Shown here in pieces: positions 45,690 to 55,133 of a stretch of DNA of 64,000 nt; positions within the stretch are counted from its first letter, which is position 1; each line of letters opens with the position of its first letter. The position numbers were made by a program, and so were the translations under genes. The notes under the pieces were generated by a model. That model made no database searches. It had not been told where the DNA came from and worked only from the letters and a program-made list of their open reading frames with translations. This DNA comes from Fragilaria crotonensis (taxonomy: Eukaryota; Bacillariophyta; Fragilariophyceae; Fragilariales; Fragilariaceae): assembly GCA_022925895.1 (NCBI GenBank), contig JAKSYS010000300.1:1-64000 (forward strand). Direction: 5' to 3'.

Positions 45690-46984
45690 ATGTCAGGTTT
45701 CCTCCAAAACGTTGGCGTACAATACTACCTCCTATGTATTCCACGCAATTTTAAACTGGGGTAAATTGGAGTGCCTATTTGGGGTAAATATCCCAGAATC
45801 AGCATAATACCCCAGTTTAACACAGCCTGGTGGCAGGGGATTGTCTGGTTTGGCCGCCTCTGTGGCACTGTAGTACTGTATAGGAACAGAAGCACGTTCC
45901 CACTACTAAACACTGTGTCGAGTTACGACAGTGCAGACATGTTAACCCTAACTCTAACTCAAAAAAAAATCCGCGGGTACCCCGCGGGTAGGGAAAGAAT
46001 GTGCCGGGTACGGGTACGGGTACCCGTACCCCGTACCTCCCTCGGCCTTACGACCGGGTCGGGTCGGGTATGAAAAAGCTTACCCGTGCATGGCTCTGCG
46101 TGTATGCGCCTAATCGAGCCGATCGAGCTTTTCTAAAAAAATCGACTCCATAAATTTGATTGCAAATTAAGTTACGCATCAACTTTACCTACGAATCTGA
46201 GACTGCTCCTCAGAGGATAGAAATACTATACACTGTACCAGCAGTAAGTAGAACTCAGTACTCCCGTACACTACTGCAGGTGATGGCCGGCTCGATTAGG
46301 GGACATACACGGGCTCCCCACTGTTTTGTTTGTAACTCATTGAATTTTGGTCCTTTTGGGTTGACAGTACAGGTAGCATGATGATAATTGAAACGGATCA
46401 ACATCAATCCTGCCACGATTGAGCGCAACCCCGAAACTTAGGCATCTGATTCGCTCTTCACTAGCATCCTACTGACTATTATTTGTACTGATAGAGCAAA
46501 TGGATATGACATCCCTACACGGAAGTGTTACCGATGATTGGGTGCGGAGGAAGTCCGCCCTGGACACTGGCGTCAAGGTGTTGGTACCTGGTACGTTGTA
46601 CCTGGTATGTTAAGTACTACTATGACATTAAAAGTATGTATGCATACTGCATACAGAGCACGTTCCACGTTGAGCGTACAAGTACTTGTACCTGATTTGA
46701 GTATCATACTGTCTAATGCGCCATACTTGTACAGTTGCTTACGGTTCATGACTACAGGACCCGCTACCTGGTACCTGGTACAGTAGACTGTGTATAGTGT
46801 ATAGACTCAGAACTCAGAACCCGCCTGTCTCTCTTCACAATCGAGTGCGCACGCTGTCAGTGTGGACTGAACTTCATTTTCGTTCCTATTCCAACTCGTT
46901 CGATCGGGAGAGGATAGTATAACTTTGACTTGGACGATCTTCTTTACGAACTGTGTACCACTGACTTCAGTATAATCTCTGACA
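45690..46984. other. Gene-free stretch with GGGTAC palindromes and GTAC-rich DNA
   Basis: 45961-46070 holds a run of cgggtac units on both strands (cgcgggtaccccgcggg, gggtacgggtacccgtacc). 46550-46800 is dense in gtac/ggtacc words. The SLP-2 promoter must lie at the right end; no defined motif seen. Confidence 0.55.
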
Positions 46985-48225
46985 ATGGCAACTGCGTTAG
47001 CTGCAAGACGATCACTGCCTCTTCTGCCTGGCGTGAAGAATGCCCGTTTCATGTCGTACTCCCTCGATAGGTTTGGCAGCGGCGGAACTGCCGCAGTAAC
47101 TCGCTGGCCTGTGACACGAACCAATACCATCTTCAACATAGTCCCTCAAGGATACAAGTATGTGGTGGAGCGCTTTGGAAAGCTCCATTCGATTGAAGAC
47201 TCGGGATGGTTTCTTGCAATCCCTTACGTGGATACTATCTCGTACGTGGTCGACGTTCGTGAGCTAGCTATCGATATCCCGCCACAGTCTGCGATTACCA
47301 GGGATAACGTCGCTGTGGAAGTGTCAGGTAATCTTTTTATTCAGTTTGTTGATCCTCAAAAAGCTGCATACGGTGCTTTGAATCCATTGTACAGTGTTAT
47401 GCAGGTACGTAAATCTTTTCATCCGTAACAACTTCCCACATTTGTCCATACTTTTGGAGCCTCACAATGATGCATTTCTTTCCCTACTAGCATGCTCAAT
47501 CTGCCATGCGCTCTGCCATCGGAGAGATGGAACTTGATGAGATGCTTCATGGCCGACATCGTCTGAACACGGTCATCAAAGGTGGTTTGCAGGAAGCTGC
47601 CACTCCTTGGGGTTTGGATGTGAAACGCTACGAGATTACAGAAATCACTCCTGACCCTCACATTCGATTGGCTATGGACAAGCAGGCCGCAGCCGAACGC
47701 GATCGAAGAGAGCGAGTTTTGAGAGGAGAGGGAGACAAACAAAGAGCACAATTGACTTCCGAGGGAGTTAAGATTTCTCTGCAGAATGAGTCAGAGGGAG
47801 CCCTCATCAAAAAACGCAACGAAGCTGAAGCAGCAAAAATTACATTCATTCGCGAGGCGGAGGGTCGTGCGGAGGCAATTCGACAAACTGCTCTTGCCCA
47901 GGCAGAAGCATTGCGTGTAGTCGCGACCGAATTGCAAAAGCCAGGTGGTATGGAAGCCGCCCGTTTGGCTTTGGCAAAGGACTACGTATCTATGTATGGT
48001 GAGATGGGTAGTCAGTCCAATACCATGATCTTCAATGATCGACCTGCCGACGTGTCCGCGTTGTTGGCGCAAGCTGTTACAGCCATGACTGCTGCGTCGC
48101 AAATGCCTTTACAGCCGAAAACTGTGCCTGAAGTTGTCGAGGCGATTGCAACCTCTACACAAACACACGACGCCGACGTCGTTGACACGGAGGAGCCCAT
48201 TGATAGCGAAACAGAAAACAAATAA
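46985..48225 (+). CDS. STOML2: Stomatin-like protein 2, mitochondrial (two exons)
   Basis: SPFH-family scaffold of the mitochondrial inner membrane, organising cardiolipin-rich domains and proteases, by homology. Exons 46985-47404 and 47491-48225 join in phase 0 across an 86-bp GTACGT...TAG intron, giving 384 residues. The N-terminus is Arg/Ala/Ser-rich (MATALAARRSLPLLPGVKNA), like a mitochondrial presequence, with no transmembrane helix. The SPFH core follows: NIVPQGYKYVVERFGKL, DTISYVVDVRELAIDIPPQ, ITRDNVAVEVSG, then MRSAIGEMELDEMLHGR and GLDVKRYEITEITP. A long coiled coil (AAAERDRRERVLRGEGDKQR to about residue 285) precedes YVSMYGEMGSQSNTMIF. The tail is Thr/Glu-rich. Frame intact. Confidence 0.93.
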
Positions 48226-48361
48226 AAATGACTCTATTGTTTTAAAAATGCAATGGACTTTCTTTCTTCCAAACACAGTTTCGTAGTACTGCCTACTCTA
48301 CGAGCTCCCGCCCAGCGCCCAGCGAAACCAACTGAGTATGTGAGTTGGTCGCGTTAGAATG

Positions 48362-49226
48362 TTAATGCGAAGCATACATCGCTTGCGTTTGTTCCAAAGG
48401 CGCCATGGAACGGACATCATAGTCCCATCCTGCTTGATGACGCTTGTAGATCTCCATGGCGGCGCGAGCGTCTTCGACGGAATCATGCTCTTTGCCATCT
48501 CGCTGAATCAACAACCCCAACTCAACCCTGGCCAATTCCTTCAGACGGCGGGGTTGTAGGTTGAATCTTAACAAGGGCTGATAGGTGGCTGAATCGCGAA
48601 TCATGTGCCATGGATGGCTCAAGTGAAAGACCTTGAGGTCGTTCACCAAACCGTGTCCGACGAGGAGCTTACCCCTCAACACATTTTGAACGAGAGTTCG
48701 CACAGTCCCAAACTCCAATGCCTTGTCTCCCGTCAAATCTTCTGCTCGGATTCCGGAGACTTGAGTTCGGTAGTCCACGACACGTTCCTGAACTTTAACA
48801 AAGGTGTCTAGTACGACCGCTCCATGCCAATCAACAATTGAGACGCGTGCCACTACAGAAAGCTGACCTGAGGGTCCAACACCAACCATTTCGCAATCCA
48901 TGGCGACGCAGTTGGAAGAATCGTGATAAGTGAGACCGTCAGAGGGAACAATATGAGTTACAACAGCGGCCTGCTGTTCATCGTGAGACAATGTCGTGGG
49001 CGAAGTGCGACCTTGAACGTGCTTGGGATAGGGAATCGCCCGGCTGCAGCAACAATAAAGTGTTAGACGACTAGCAGCACGCAAGTCATGTAAGGATGGA
49101 ATGCATCATTCACCTGGGATGGATTTGATTCTTCCTCTTATGTGACCGAGTCCGACGTGTAGTTTTCTTCCAAGACGACAAATCTCGAATTTCAAAATTT
49201 TGAAACGACGTGGGAGCATCGATCAT
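48362..49226 (-). CDS. REXO4: REXO4-type DEDDh RNA exonuclease (two exons)
   Basis: 3'-5' RNA exonuclease of the Rex4 group, linked to pre-rRNA processing in yeast. Exon 1 49114-49226 and exon 2 48362-49043 join in frame across a 70-bp intron (GTGAAT donor, CTGCAG acceptor), giving 264 residues. The basic N-terminus (SWKKTTRRTRSHKRKNQ) suits nucleolar targeting. Exonuclease motifs: ExoI VAMDCEMVGVGPSG, the conserved VVDYRTQVSGIRAEDL, ExoII LLVGHGLVNDLKVFHL, and ExoIII HDSVEDARAAMEIYK with the H and D of DEDDh. The start is the first ATG in exon 1; an upstream open stretch at 49313-49552 cannot be spliced on in frame. It is convergent with SLP-2, stop to stop 137 bp. Confidence 0.9.
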
Positions 49227-49692
49227 GGTCTTGCGGGGGCAGGCAATGAAAGTGAGCAAAGATTCGTGGTATGCATTTGTTGGCAGTATAGACAAGCACA
49301 GCAGATGTACACTCACTTCTTCTTACCTTTATGTTGCTTACTGGGCAAAGGGCACTTCCCTTGGATTCCAAAGTGAGTGATGAAGAGTCCGTTGTTGCGA
49401 TATTGTGAGCGACGGATTATGTGTACATTGTTAGACTCGGAGTCGATCTGCTGACAAATCACACTGCACCCCTTCAGCATCCTTGCATACATCATATATG
49501 TGTATGAATATATTTTCATGGAAGCCAAAACGTCTTCTTGCGTCACCTGCACGGTGCGCCAGTGCTGCGCATCGCAGTGCTTTATACTGTACGATTCTTC
49601 TTTTCAGATCGTACTCCTATCGTAGTTCGTACTGGTAGAATTCATCAGACGCTCGAGACATTACCAGCAACAACGTCTCAGACATTAGAACG

Positions 49693-50240
49693 ATGTACTT
49701 CCTCAGAGACGGAGCTCAGCATGTCAAGGTGGGCATTGCTTTTCTTCAAGAGAATGCTTGGTATATTGTCATCATGCTTGGTGTATGGTACTATGTGAAA
49801 ACAAACCGTAAGTTTGCAGAGTTCCTCAGGATTGGATAATTATGACCCAGTGTGCAGCACTACAGCCATGGTTCCAAGGTCCAATCGTGACTGACAAGCT
49901 GATTTTGTTCATTGCCAGACATCGACCCTTACCTTCGGGAGCGACAAACCATGTAGAACCACAGCGAGTAATGGATTATGACGCTGATATGAGACGCGTT
50001 CGACTTCGACAACAGGAATTGGCTCAACAGCGAGCATTGGAAGCAGCGAAAGAACGAGAAGCACTTGCCGAGAGGGAAAAGATGCGCAAGAACAAGGCAG
50101 CACTCCCGCGGAATCAAGACGATGGAACGAGACTTGGACGATCTACTGATAATTCTTTTAATCCAATGCAGCCCTGGACGCAGTCAAGTGGTCGCGGCTA
50201 CAAGCCTGCCAGAAGAACGGTTCGAAGGGGATGAGGGTAG
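49693..50240 (+). CDS. SELENOS: Selenoprotein S (VIMP/SELENOS) with UGA-encoded Sec
   Basis: ER-membrane protein of ER-associated degradation. Exon 1 49693-49807 encodes MYFLRDGAQHVKVGIAFLQ and a membrane helix (WYIVIMLGVWYYVKTN). A GTAAGT intron ends at CCAG before 49919, and exon 2 begins HIDPYLRE. One base is missing at the GGGA 49937-49940; with it the frame continues NHVEPQRVMDYDADMRRVRL, a charged coiled coil, then FNPMQPWTQSSGRGYKPARR. The frame then reads R-R-G-TGA-GGG-TAG: TGA at 50232-50234 is followed by one Gly codon and a stop, exactly the penultimate Sec of SELENOS. So I call TGA a Sec codon and end the gene at 50240. A SECIS candidate lies 85 bp downstream. Length ~145 residues, shorter than human SELENOS. 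Confidence 0.85.
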
Positions 50241-50318
50241 CTTTTGCTCCTAATGGTGCCATTGATTCCAGCTCAGGAGACTCCCCACCCGAAACACAGT
50301 TGCAAATGTTGCAAGCGA

Positions 50319-50362
50319 ATGACGCGATTATTGCCATCCAAAAGATGCCAATAGTTGTTGAT
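50319..50362 (+). promoter_or_regulatory. Candidate SECIS element
   Basis: ATGAC (50319-50323) and TGAT (50359-50362) can form the non-Watson-Crick SECIS quartet (U-U, G-A, A-G, C-U). Between them a 15-bp helix with G-U pairs and one C-C mismatch closes a loop with AAAA. The AA lies ~17 nt from ATGA, a few more than the usual 11-13, so this is a candidate only. Confidence 0.5.
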
Positions 50363-50720
50363 ATGCCGCAGCCTGAGACAACAACAGTAAAGCTCGTACG
50401 ATTTGTCGGACCGCAAACCTTATGTTTATTAGAATACTTGACCTTGGTGACTATTTATTGTTGCCATCGGAGTGATGCCCAATAGTTGTTATCATGCCAC
50501 AGCCTGAGACAATAAGAGTAGAGTTCGTGCGATTTCTAGGACCGCAAACCCTATGTTCATTAGAATACTTGACCTTGCAGACTATTTATTGTTGCCATCC
50601 AAAAGATGCCCAATAGTGGTTAATGTGCCGCAGCCTGAGAGGATAAAAGTAGAGTTCGTTTGATTTGTTGGACCGGAAACCCTATGTTTATTGGAATGCA
50701 AGAACTCGCTGACTATTTCT
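50325..50720 (+). repeat. Three ~130-bp tandem repeats in the SELENOS 3' region
   Basis: The word ttgccatc recurs at 50331, 50461 and 50592 (periods 130-131), followed by gcctgaga, accg(c/g)aaaccytatgtt and gactatttattg in each copy. Each copy preserves part of the SECIS-like stem, but only the first has the ATGA/TGAT core. The stretch from 50241 to 50838 holds nothing else. Confidence 0.85.
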
Positions 50721-50838
50721 ATTCACTTAAGAAAGTTTTCCTAGTAATTCGCACTCATCATTCTTTTACCCCACGATGTTCGCACACAACTGTGGAAATC
50801 GTCGCCACAGGTTGTGTTTCGCTTGACCTTTAACGAGA

Positions 50839-51683
50839 CTACAGGAAATCGTTTCGGTTCGTCTTTCGACGCTTGCTTCGGTCTATATCTGTTGCCTCGT
50901 CGTGGTCGTTGTCGCCCATCGATGTCCCTTGTGCGTTATCGAGAGCAGTAATCATTCCCATCTGATTGTACTGCGGCAAACGAGCGGCTGCCGCGAATTG
51001 AAGAGTGTTTGCGGCGAGCTGTGATCCTTGAAAGAGAGCTAAGTTGGGAGACATCATGCTGTGAAGTCCGAAGGCGGATGCGATCGACCGCTCTCCCGGA
51101 GACACGTCAGTCTGTAGTTGATTCATTGGTACTGATTGTTGCTGTTGAAGCATTTGCAGGGAAAGCAAGTCCTGCTGTCCCATAGTTCCTGCCCCCATCA
51201 TGAAACCACCGAGGCCTCCAGTCTTCTCAGCTTGTGCACCCGCCGACAACCGCTCGAGTAGCTCCGAAACCTGTCGTCTGAGTGCTTGGTTCTCCATTGT
51301 TAACGCTAGGTTGGCTTGTGTAAGTCGATTGGCCTTCATCTGAAGTTCGTCACTCCACCCTCTTACGGTCACGGCTCATCTTGGCACTACGTCTGTTCGC
51401 GTGGCGACGTGCATCAAGTTTCGCCTGCTCCGATCGGAAGCGCTTCCTGTTGGTGGCATTCGCGGCGTCGCATGCGGCGGCAATGTTCCCATTCCAGCAA
51501 AAGTACATCGCTGACTGAGATGTCTGTGGATTGGTCATTTCCGTCATCGCCCTTGGAGTCTTCCGAGTTCGCGCCTCCACTTTTTCCTTGAATGTCAGAT
51601 GACATTTGAAGTGAGTCTTCGTCGTCGTCGTCGTCGTCTTCACTACAGTCGAAGGAGTGAGATGATGGGAAGCTCATTCTCAT
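50839..51683 (-). CDS. bZIP transcription factor, frameshifted
   Basis: Coding sense on the minus strand passes through three frames. Frame 1 (from MRMSFPSSHSFDCSEDDD, ATG at 51683; an ATG at 51797 is in frame) gives an acidic N-terminus. Frame 2 gives MTNPQTSQSAMYFCWNGN, then the basic region KLDARRHANRRSAKMSRDRK with N-x7-R. Frame 3, entered at the CCC run 51358-51360 (one base too many), gives WSDELQMKANRLTQANLALT, a leucine zipper (MENQALRRQVSELLERL), then a Met/Gln-rich tail ending RSKRRKTNRNDFL. Basic region and zipper abut correctly when the extra base is dropped, so this is a real bZIP gene with indel errors or a recent pseudogene. The other frame change lies between 51400 and 51540. 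Confidence 0.8.
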
Positions 51684-51797
51684 TGTGGACCAACCCACAA
51701 TCGAATCACAAGCGTAGTCCCTATTAGAGACACGACAGTTGCGCGACAATAGTCTTGTGAGGTGAGTTCCGAGGAATCGGTCTTTACGGACTTCCAT

Positions 51798-52254
51798 GTC
51801 AACTCATTTTTTGTTTCTCATCTGATTATGCCACTGAAACCGCAAATCTACGACCATAAATGTGTCGGGACTATGCAGCATACCCAGCATACCCTATTAT
51901 TAGTTAGAGTATTGGGTTGTCGATTTTCCTGTACCCGAGTGGAGTCTTTGTCCTGGAGTACTGGTACCACTTTCCACATACATACCAGACACCGCACTAC
52001 CTAAGATTTGCTTCGGTTTTGAACCGAATGCACTGAAAACAAAATGCTCTCTGTAGTCATCGTAGGCTAGATACTCCGGAATCCAGCATCAATTGTGGGT
52101 TAAGACGCATATAAGCCAGTATCCGCAATTACCTAGAGTGGCGTCATCGGCTTATAACGGTTTAGTCGATGCTGTCTATGTAATCGGTACAAGTATATAC
52201 CGGTGAAGTACTCGTGTAATGGCGTGTCTTTCCTTCCATGAATGAGCTGGTACT
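51798..52254. other. Gene-free spacer
   Basis: About 450 bp upstream of the bZIP gene; should contain its promoter. No gene or clear repeat seen. Confidence 0.45.
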
Positions 52255-52262
52255 CTAGTAGC

Positions 52263-53200
52263 GGATTTAAGCAACTTTCGAAAAACTTTTGCACGCGCAT
52301 ACTTTCAGCATGGACCGGTACTCACCGCATTGTGCGCTCCGGCACTGAAAAGCATGCGTGACGAAAACCCAGGATGGACGCAAAAGTCGTTTAAGCAAAA
52401 ACAAATCCTCCCGCGCACCCATCTACTACCATACGTACTGTCGTAGGATCACCATCTCCAGTACTCCACTGCATCCATATCGGTTCCAAGCTGCACAGAG
52501 CACAGAGCACAGAGTACTGGAGTACTACTATACAACAAGTACTAGCTGTTAGAGAGGAGTACTTGTAGGTTGAGATTCTTCTCTTCCCTGCGCTTGGGAT
52601 TTATAACTCGAGGAATTTGATCACTGTGTTATCTTGCGCTATCGCTTCAGGTACTGGTACGTATAGATTTTGGCTTGGTGCAAGATCTTGCCGTGCGATT
52701 CGACACAACCACAGTTTTCAGTTTTCAGTGTACCAGTACACGAAGTACTGGTAGTGGCTTCCTTCGTTTTGGTACCAGGTACAAGCACTGCACTGCCGTC
52801 CACAACGTTGCGTATCTGGGGCGATTGTCGTACCAGTTACTAGCTCGTAGCACTGCTACTGGTACGTCGTTGTGGTACTAATGAATAGTAATACTTCCTT
52901 TTCTTATACCCTGACGTCAGAGGTGGCCTTCTGTACCGTTCGTGTAGAAACTGACGAACAAAATTCCTGGAAATCCGTGCGTGCGCAAATAATTCGAGGT
53001 CATGTTCTCTGCCTGAAAAGGGCGTTTTCATGTTGAGTCGGCCATGTTTTTGCCCTCTGCGCACGGTTTCAGCATGGGTTCAGCATGGATTTCGAAGCTG
53101 AGTACCGGAGACAGAAGGTGCGACATCGGGATTTCGCCGACTTTCTGAAACCATGCTGAAACCGTGCGCGTGCAGAAAAATTTTGGTTTGCTTAAATCCC
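52263..53200. mobile_element. Non-autonomous TIR element with 8-bp TSD
   Basis: 938 bp. The left end (ggatttaagcaa...gcacgcgca...tttcagcatgg) is matched in inverse at the right over ~50 bp (ending ttgcttaaatccc). It is flanked by ctagtagc at 52255-52262 and 53201-53208. An 8-bp duplication fits hAT; with one mismatch it extends to 9 bp, which would fit Mutator-like elements. No transposase ORF. The interior is gtac-rich and a second hairpin (gcacggtttcagcatgg) lies near the right end at 53062-53160. Confidence 0.85.
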
Positions 53201-53208
53201 CTAGTAGC

Positions 53209-53784
53209 TCGAAAACAAGCCTTCAAAGCGATGCCGCAGTATAGTGTTGTGCCATTCTTGGCAAACGACATTCACGAATGACCAACTACGATTACTTGTG
53301 TAATCGAGTACAGTACCAAGGAAGGTTGTCCACGAAAACTACGACTATCCGTGGTTCTCGAAGCTCATAATTCCAAATACTACGAGTACAGTATTGTGTA
53401 ATCGTGAACGTCGAATCACGGGCACCCGTATTTGATCCAATCTGGTGAATGCTGATGCACCAAGGTAAAGTATGCTATTCCGAATTCCTGAACTTTGCCA
53501 TATACCTAAGAGACCTGGGACCTGGGACATCCGGAATTTCCCGGCTGTTTTAGACCCAAACTTACGAAACCGACATGCACAAAAACAAAAAACAGATTTG
53601 TTTTTGTAATTATCCAAATTACCTGGAACTACTTCACTCACGAGCAGAAGATGACTCACAAAAGCGACCCATATCCCAACGCTTCACAAAACCCATTTTG
53701 TTTTTGCAACAGAAACTGATTTGGACGATCACCAGGATTCTAGATTCCGGCGGACATCATCAGCATCTTTTAGGTCATGGGGGC
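53209..53784. other. Gene-free spacer between two transposons
   Basis: About 580 bp with no supported gene, between the non-autonomous element and the pogo-like element. Confidence 0.45.
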
Positions 53785-54245
53785 TACCGTAAAACTCTCT
53801 GGTTAAGACCCCTCGTAGGATAAGACCCACTCCCTCCAAAAAGGGATGTTTTCCGTACATGTGCATGCCAATCCAGTAGTACTTCATTCTAACTAGAATG
53901 GACAACACGACCGAAAAGAGGACGAAAAGGGCTTCAATTCCATATACAACACTTATATAATCAGACGACGTTACAAATGATTTCTATTCGAAGATATAGG
54001 TGAATCACAATGATTTTGACGGATTCCTATGGGTGCCAACAGACATTTTTTGGCCAAAACAAACCATGCGTGCTTGCACACACAATTTTCAATGGATCAA
54101 ACACGACCCCATAGAAATTTGTTGAAGCATTTTGCAATTGCTGTGCACAAAACAACGCTGTCGCAAGCAATCAAAAGTGACATGAGAGCAACAACCCCTG
54201 CCTCTGCTTTCTGTTGTCTGTTCATTTGTTGATGAGTCACTCACC

Positions 54246-54776
54246 ATGTCCATGTCACCATCCGCAGGAAGAAACGCAAGCACCAGGGCCAACAGTCCAC
54301 CAATACATCCGTGCGGTGTCACGGTTGAGATTGTTGGTACTGGGAGGAGTGATCGTGGATGCTCCTGCGAGGAACATGATGTTTGTGGTACGGTGTTGCA
54401 GGAAGACTCCGTTGTGCGGATACGCCACAGCATGCAGATCATTGGTGATACAGGGAAAGAGGAATCCGCGCTTGCTGTCTATTGGATTAGTGACGGAATT
54501 GATCGCTGTCGTGTTGGATTTCTTCCGCGTCACCTCATGAAGCAGTGGCGACTGTATGATAGGCATATTGCACAAGTGGTAGATGTATACGAAGGGTCTG
54601 AAAGCCCTACAAAACGACGCAAGAACGTTCGAAATTGCGGTTGCTGTGAGGCTGTTCTTATTGACAGTCGTGACGAGGAGGGTGCAACCGGTAGTAGTGA
54701 CAACCGAAAACGCACCTGCAGCGAGGAGAAGAACGACAGTTCTGCAGCAAACAAGCAACAGAAACAACAAAGGTGA
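54246..54776 (+). CDS. Accessory protein of the pogo-like element
   Basis: 176 residues from a true ATG (MSMSPSAGRNASTRANSPP), intact. A Cys-bearing N-terminal part (RGCSCEEHDVCGTVLQEDS) leads into a compact core VVRIRHSMQIIGDTGKEESA, AVYWISDGIDRCRVGFLPRH, LMKQWRLYDRHIAQVVDVYE, then a Lys/Arg patch (TKRRKNVRN) and CGCCEAVLIDS. The tail is charged and Gln-rich. I do not know a function. Its place inside the TIRs, opposite the transposase, and its intactness where the transposase is broken suggest it belongs to the element. The alternation of Cys and basic residues would suit nucleic-acid binding, which is a guess. Confidence 0.7.
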   Translation: MSMSPSAGRNASTRANSPPIHPCGVTVEIVGTGRSDRGCSCEEHDVCGTVLQEDSVVRIRHSMQIIGDTGKEESALAVYWISDGIDRCRVGFLPRHLMKQWRLYDRHIAQVVDVYEGSESPTKRRKNVRNCGCCEAVLIDSRDEEGATGSSDNRKRTCSEEKNDSSAANKQQKQQR

Positions 54777-54801
54777 CAAACTAGCTAACATGTTAATTAT
54801 G

Positions 54802-54885
54802 GTACGTACTGAGAGAGGAGGGGCTCCGAGTTGTGATGTTGTTGTACGTACTGAGAGAGGAGGGGCTCCGAGTCGTGATGTTGTT
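54802..54885 (+). repeat. 42-bp unit repeated twice
   Basis: gtacgtactgagagaggagg followed by ggctccgagttgtgatgttg occurs at 54802 and again at 54844 with one substitution. Related aggggctcgaatgatttct motifs recur at 55095 and 55310. It lies between the two genes of the pogo-like element. Confidence 0.8.
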
Positions 54886-55133
54886 GATCTTGTTGCTCAC
54901 TCCTGCCTGTTTGCGTGCTGGACTTCTTGCAGAAGTTGAACAAGTTGCAACGTGTCAGGCAGTGGCGGAAAAGATTCTGATGTGATGTGAGAATTAGTAC
55001 CGGCGATGATGATATTCTTGTTTAATGTCCCATTGTTTGTCTCGCCAAGAATGTGCCCATGGATGTGCGGTTGGTTGTCTTCATGATGGTAAGAAAGGAG
55101 GGGCTCGAATGATTTCTCGTCTCGTCATCGCTG

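Noticed and set aside
45940-45960. aaccctaactctaactc considered as an interstitial telomere repeat
   Set aside because: Only one perfect CCCTAA unit; too short to support a telomere call.
49313-49552. Minus-strand frame ending KCPLPSKQHKGKKK, considered as an upstream REXO4 exon
   Set aside because: No donor/acceptor pair joins it in phase with the exon at 49226; the tested combinations give stops at once.
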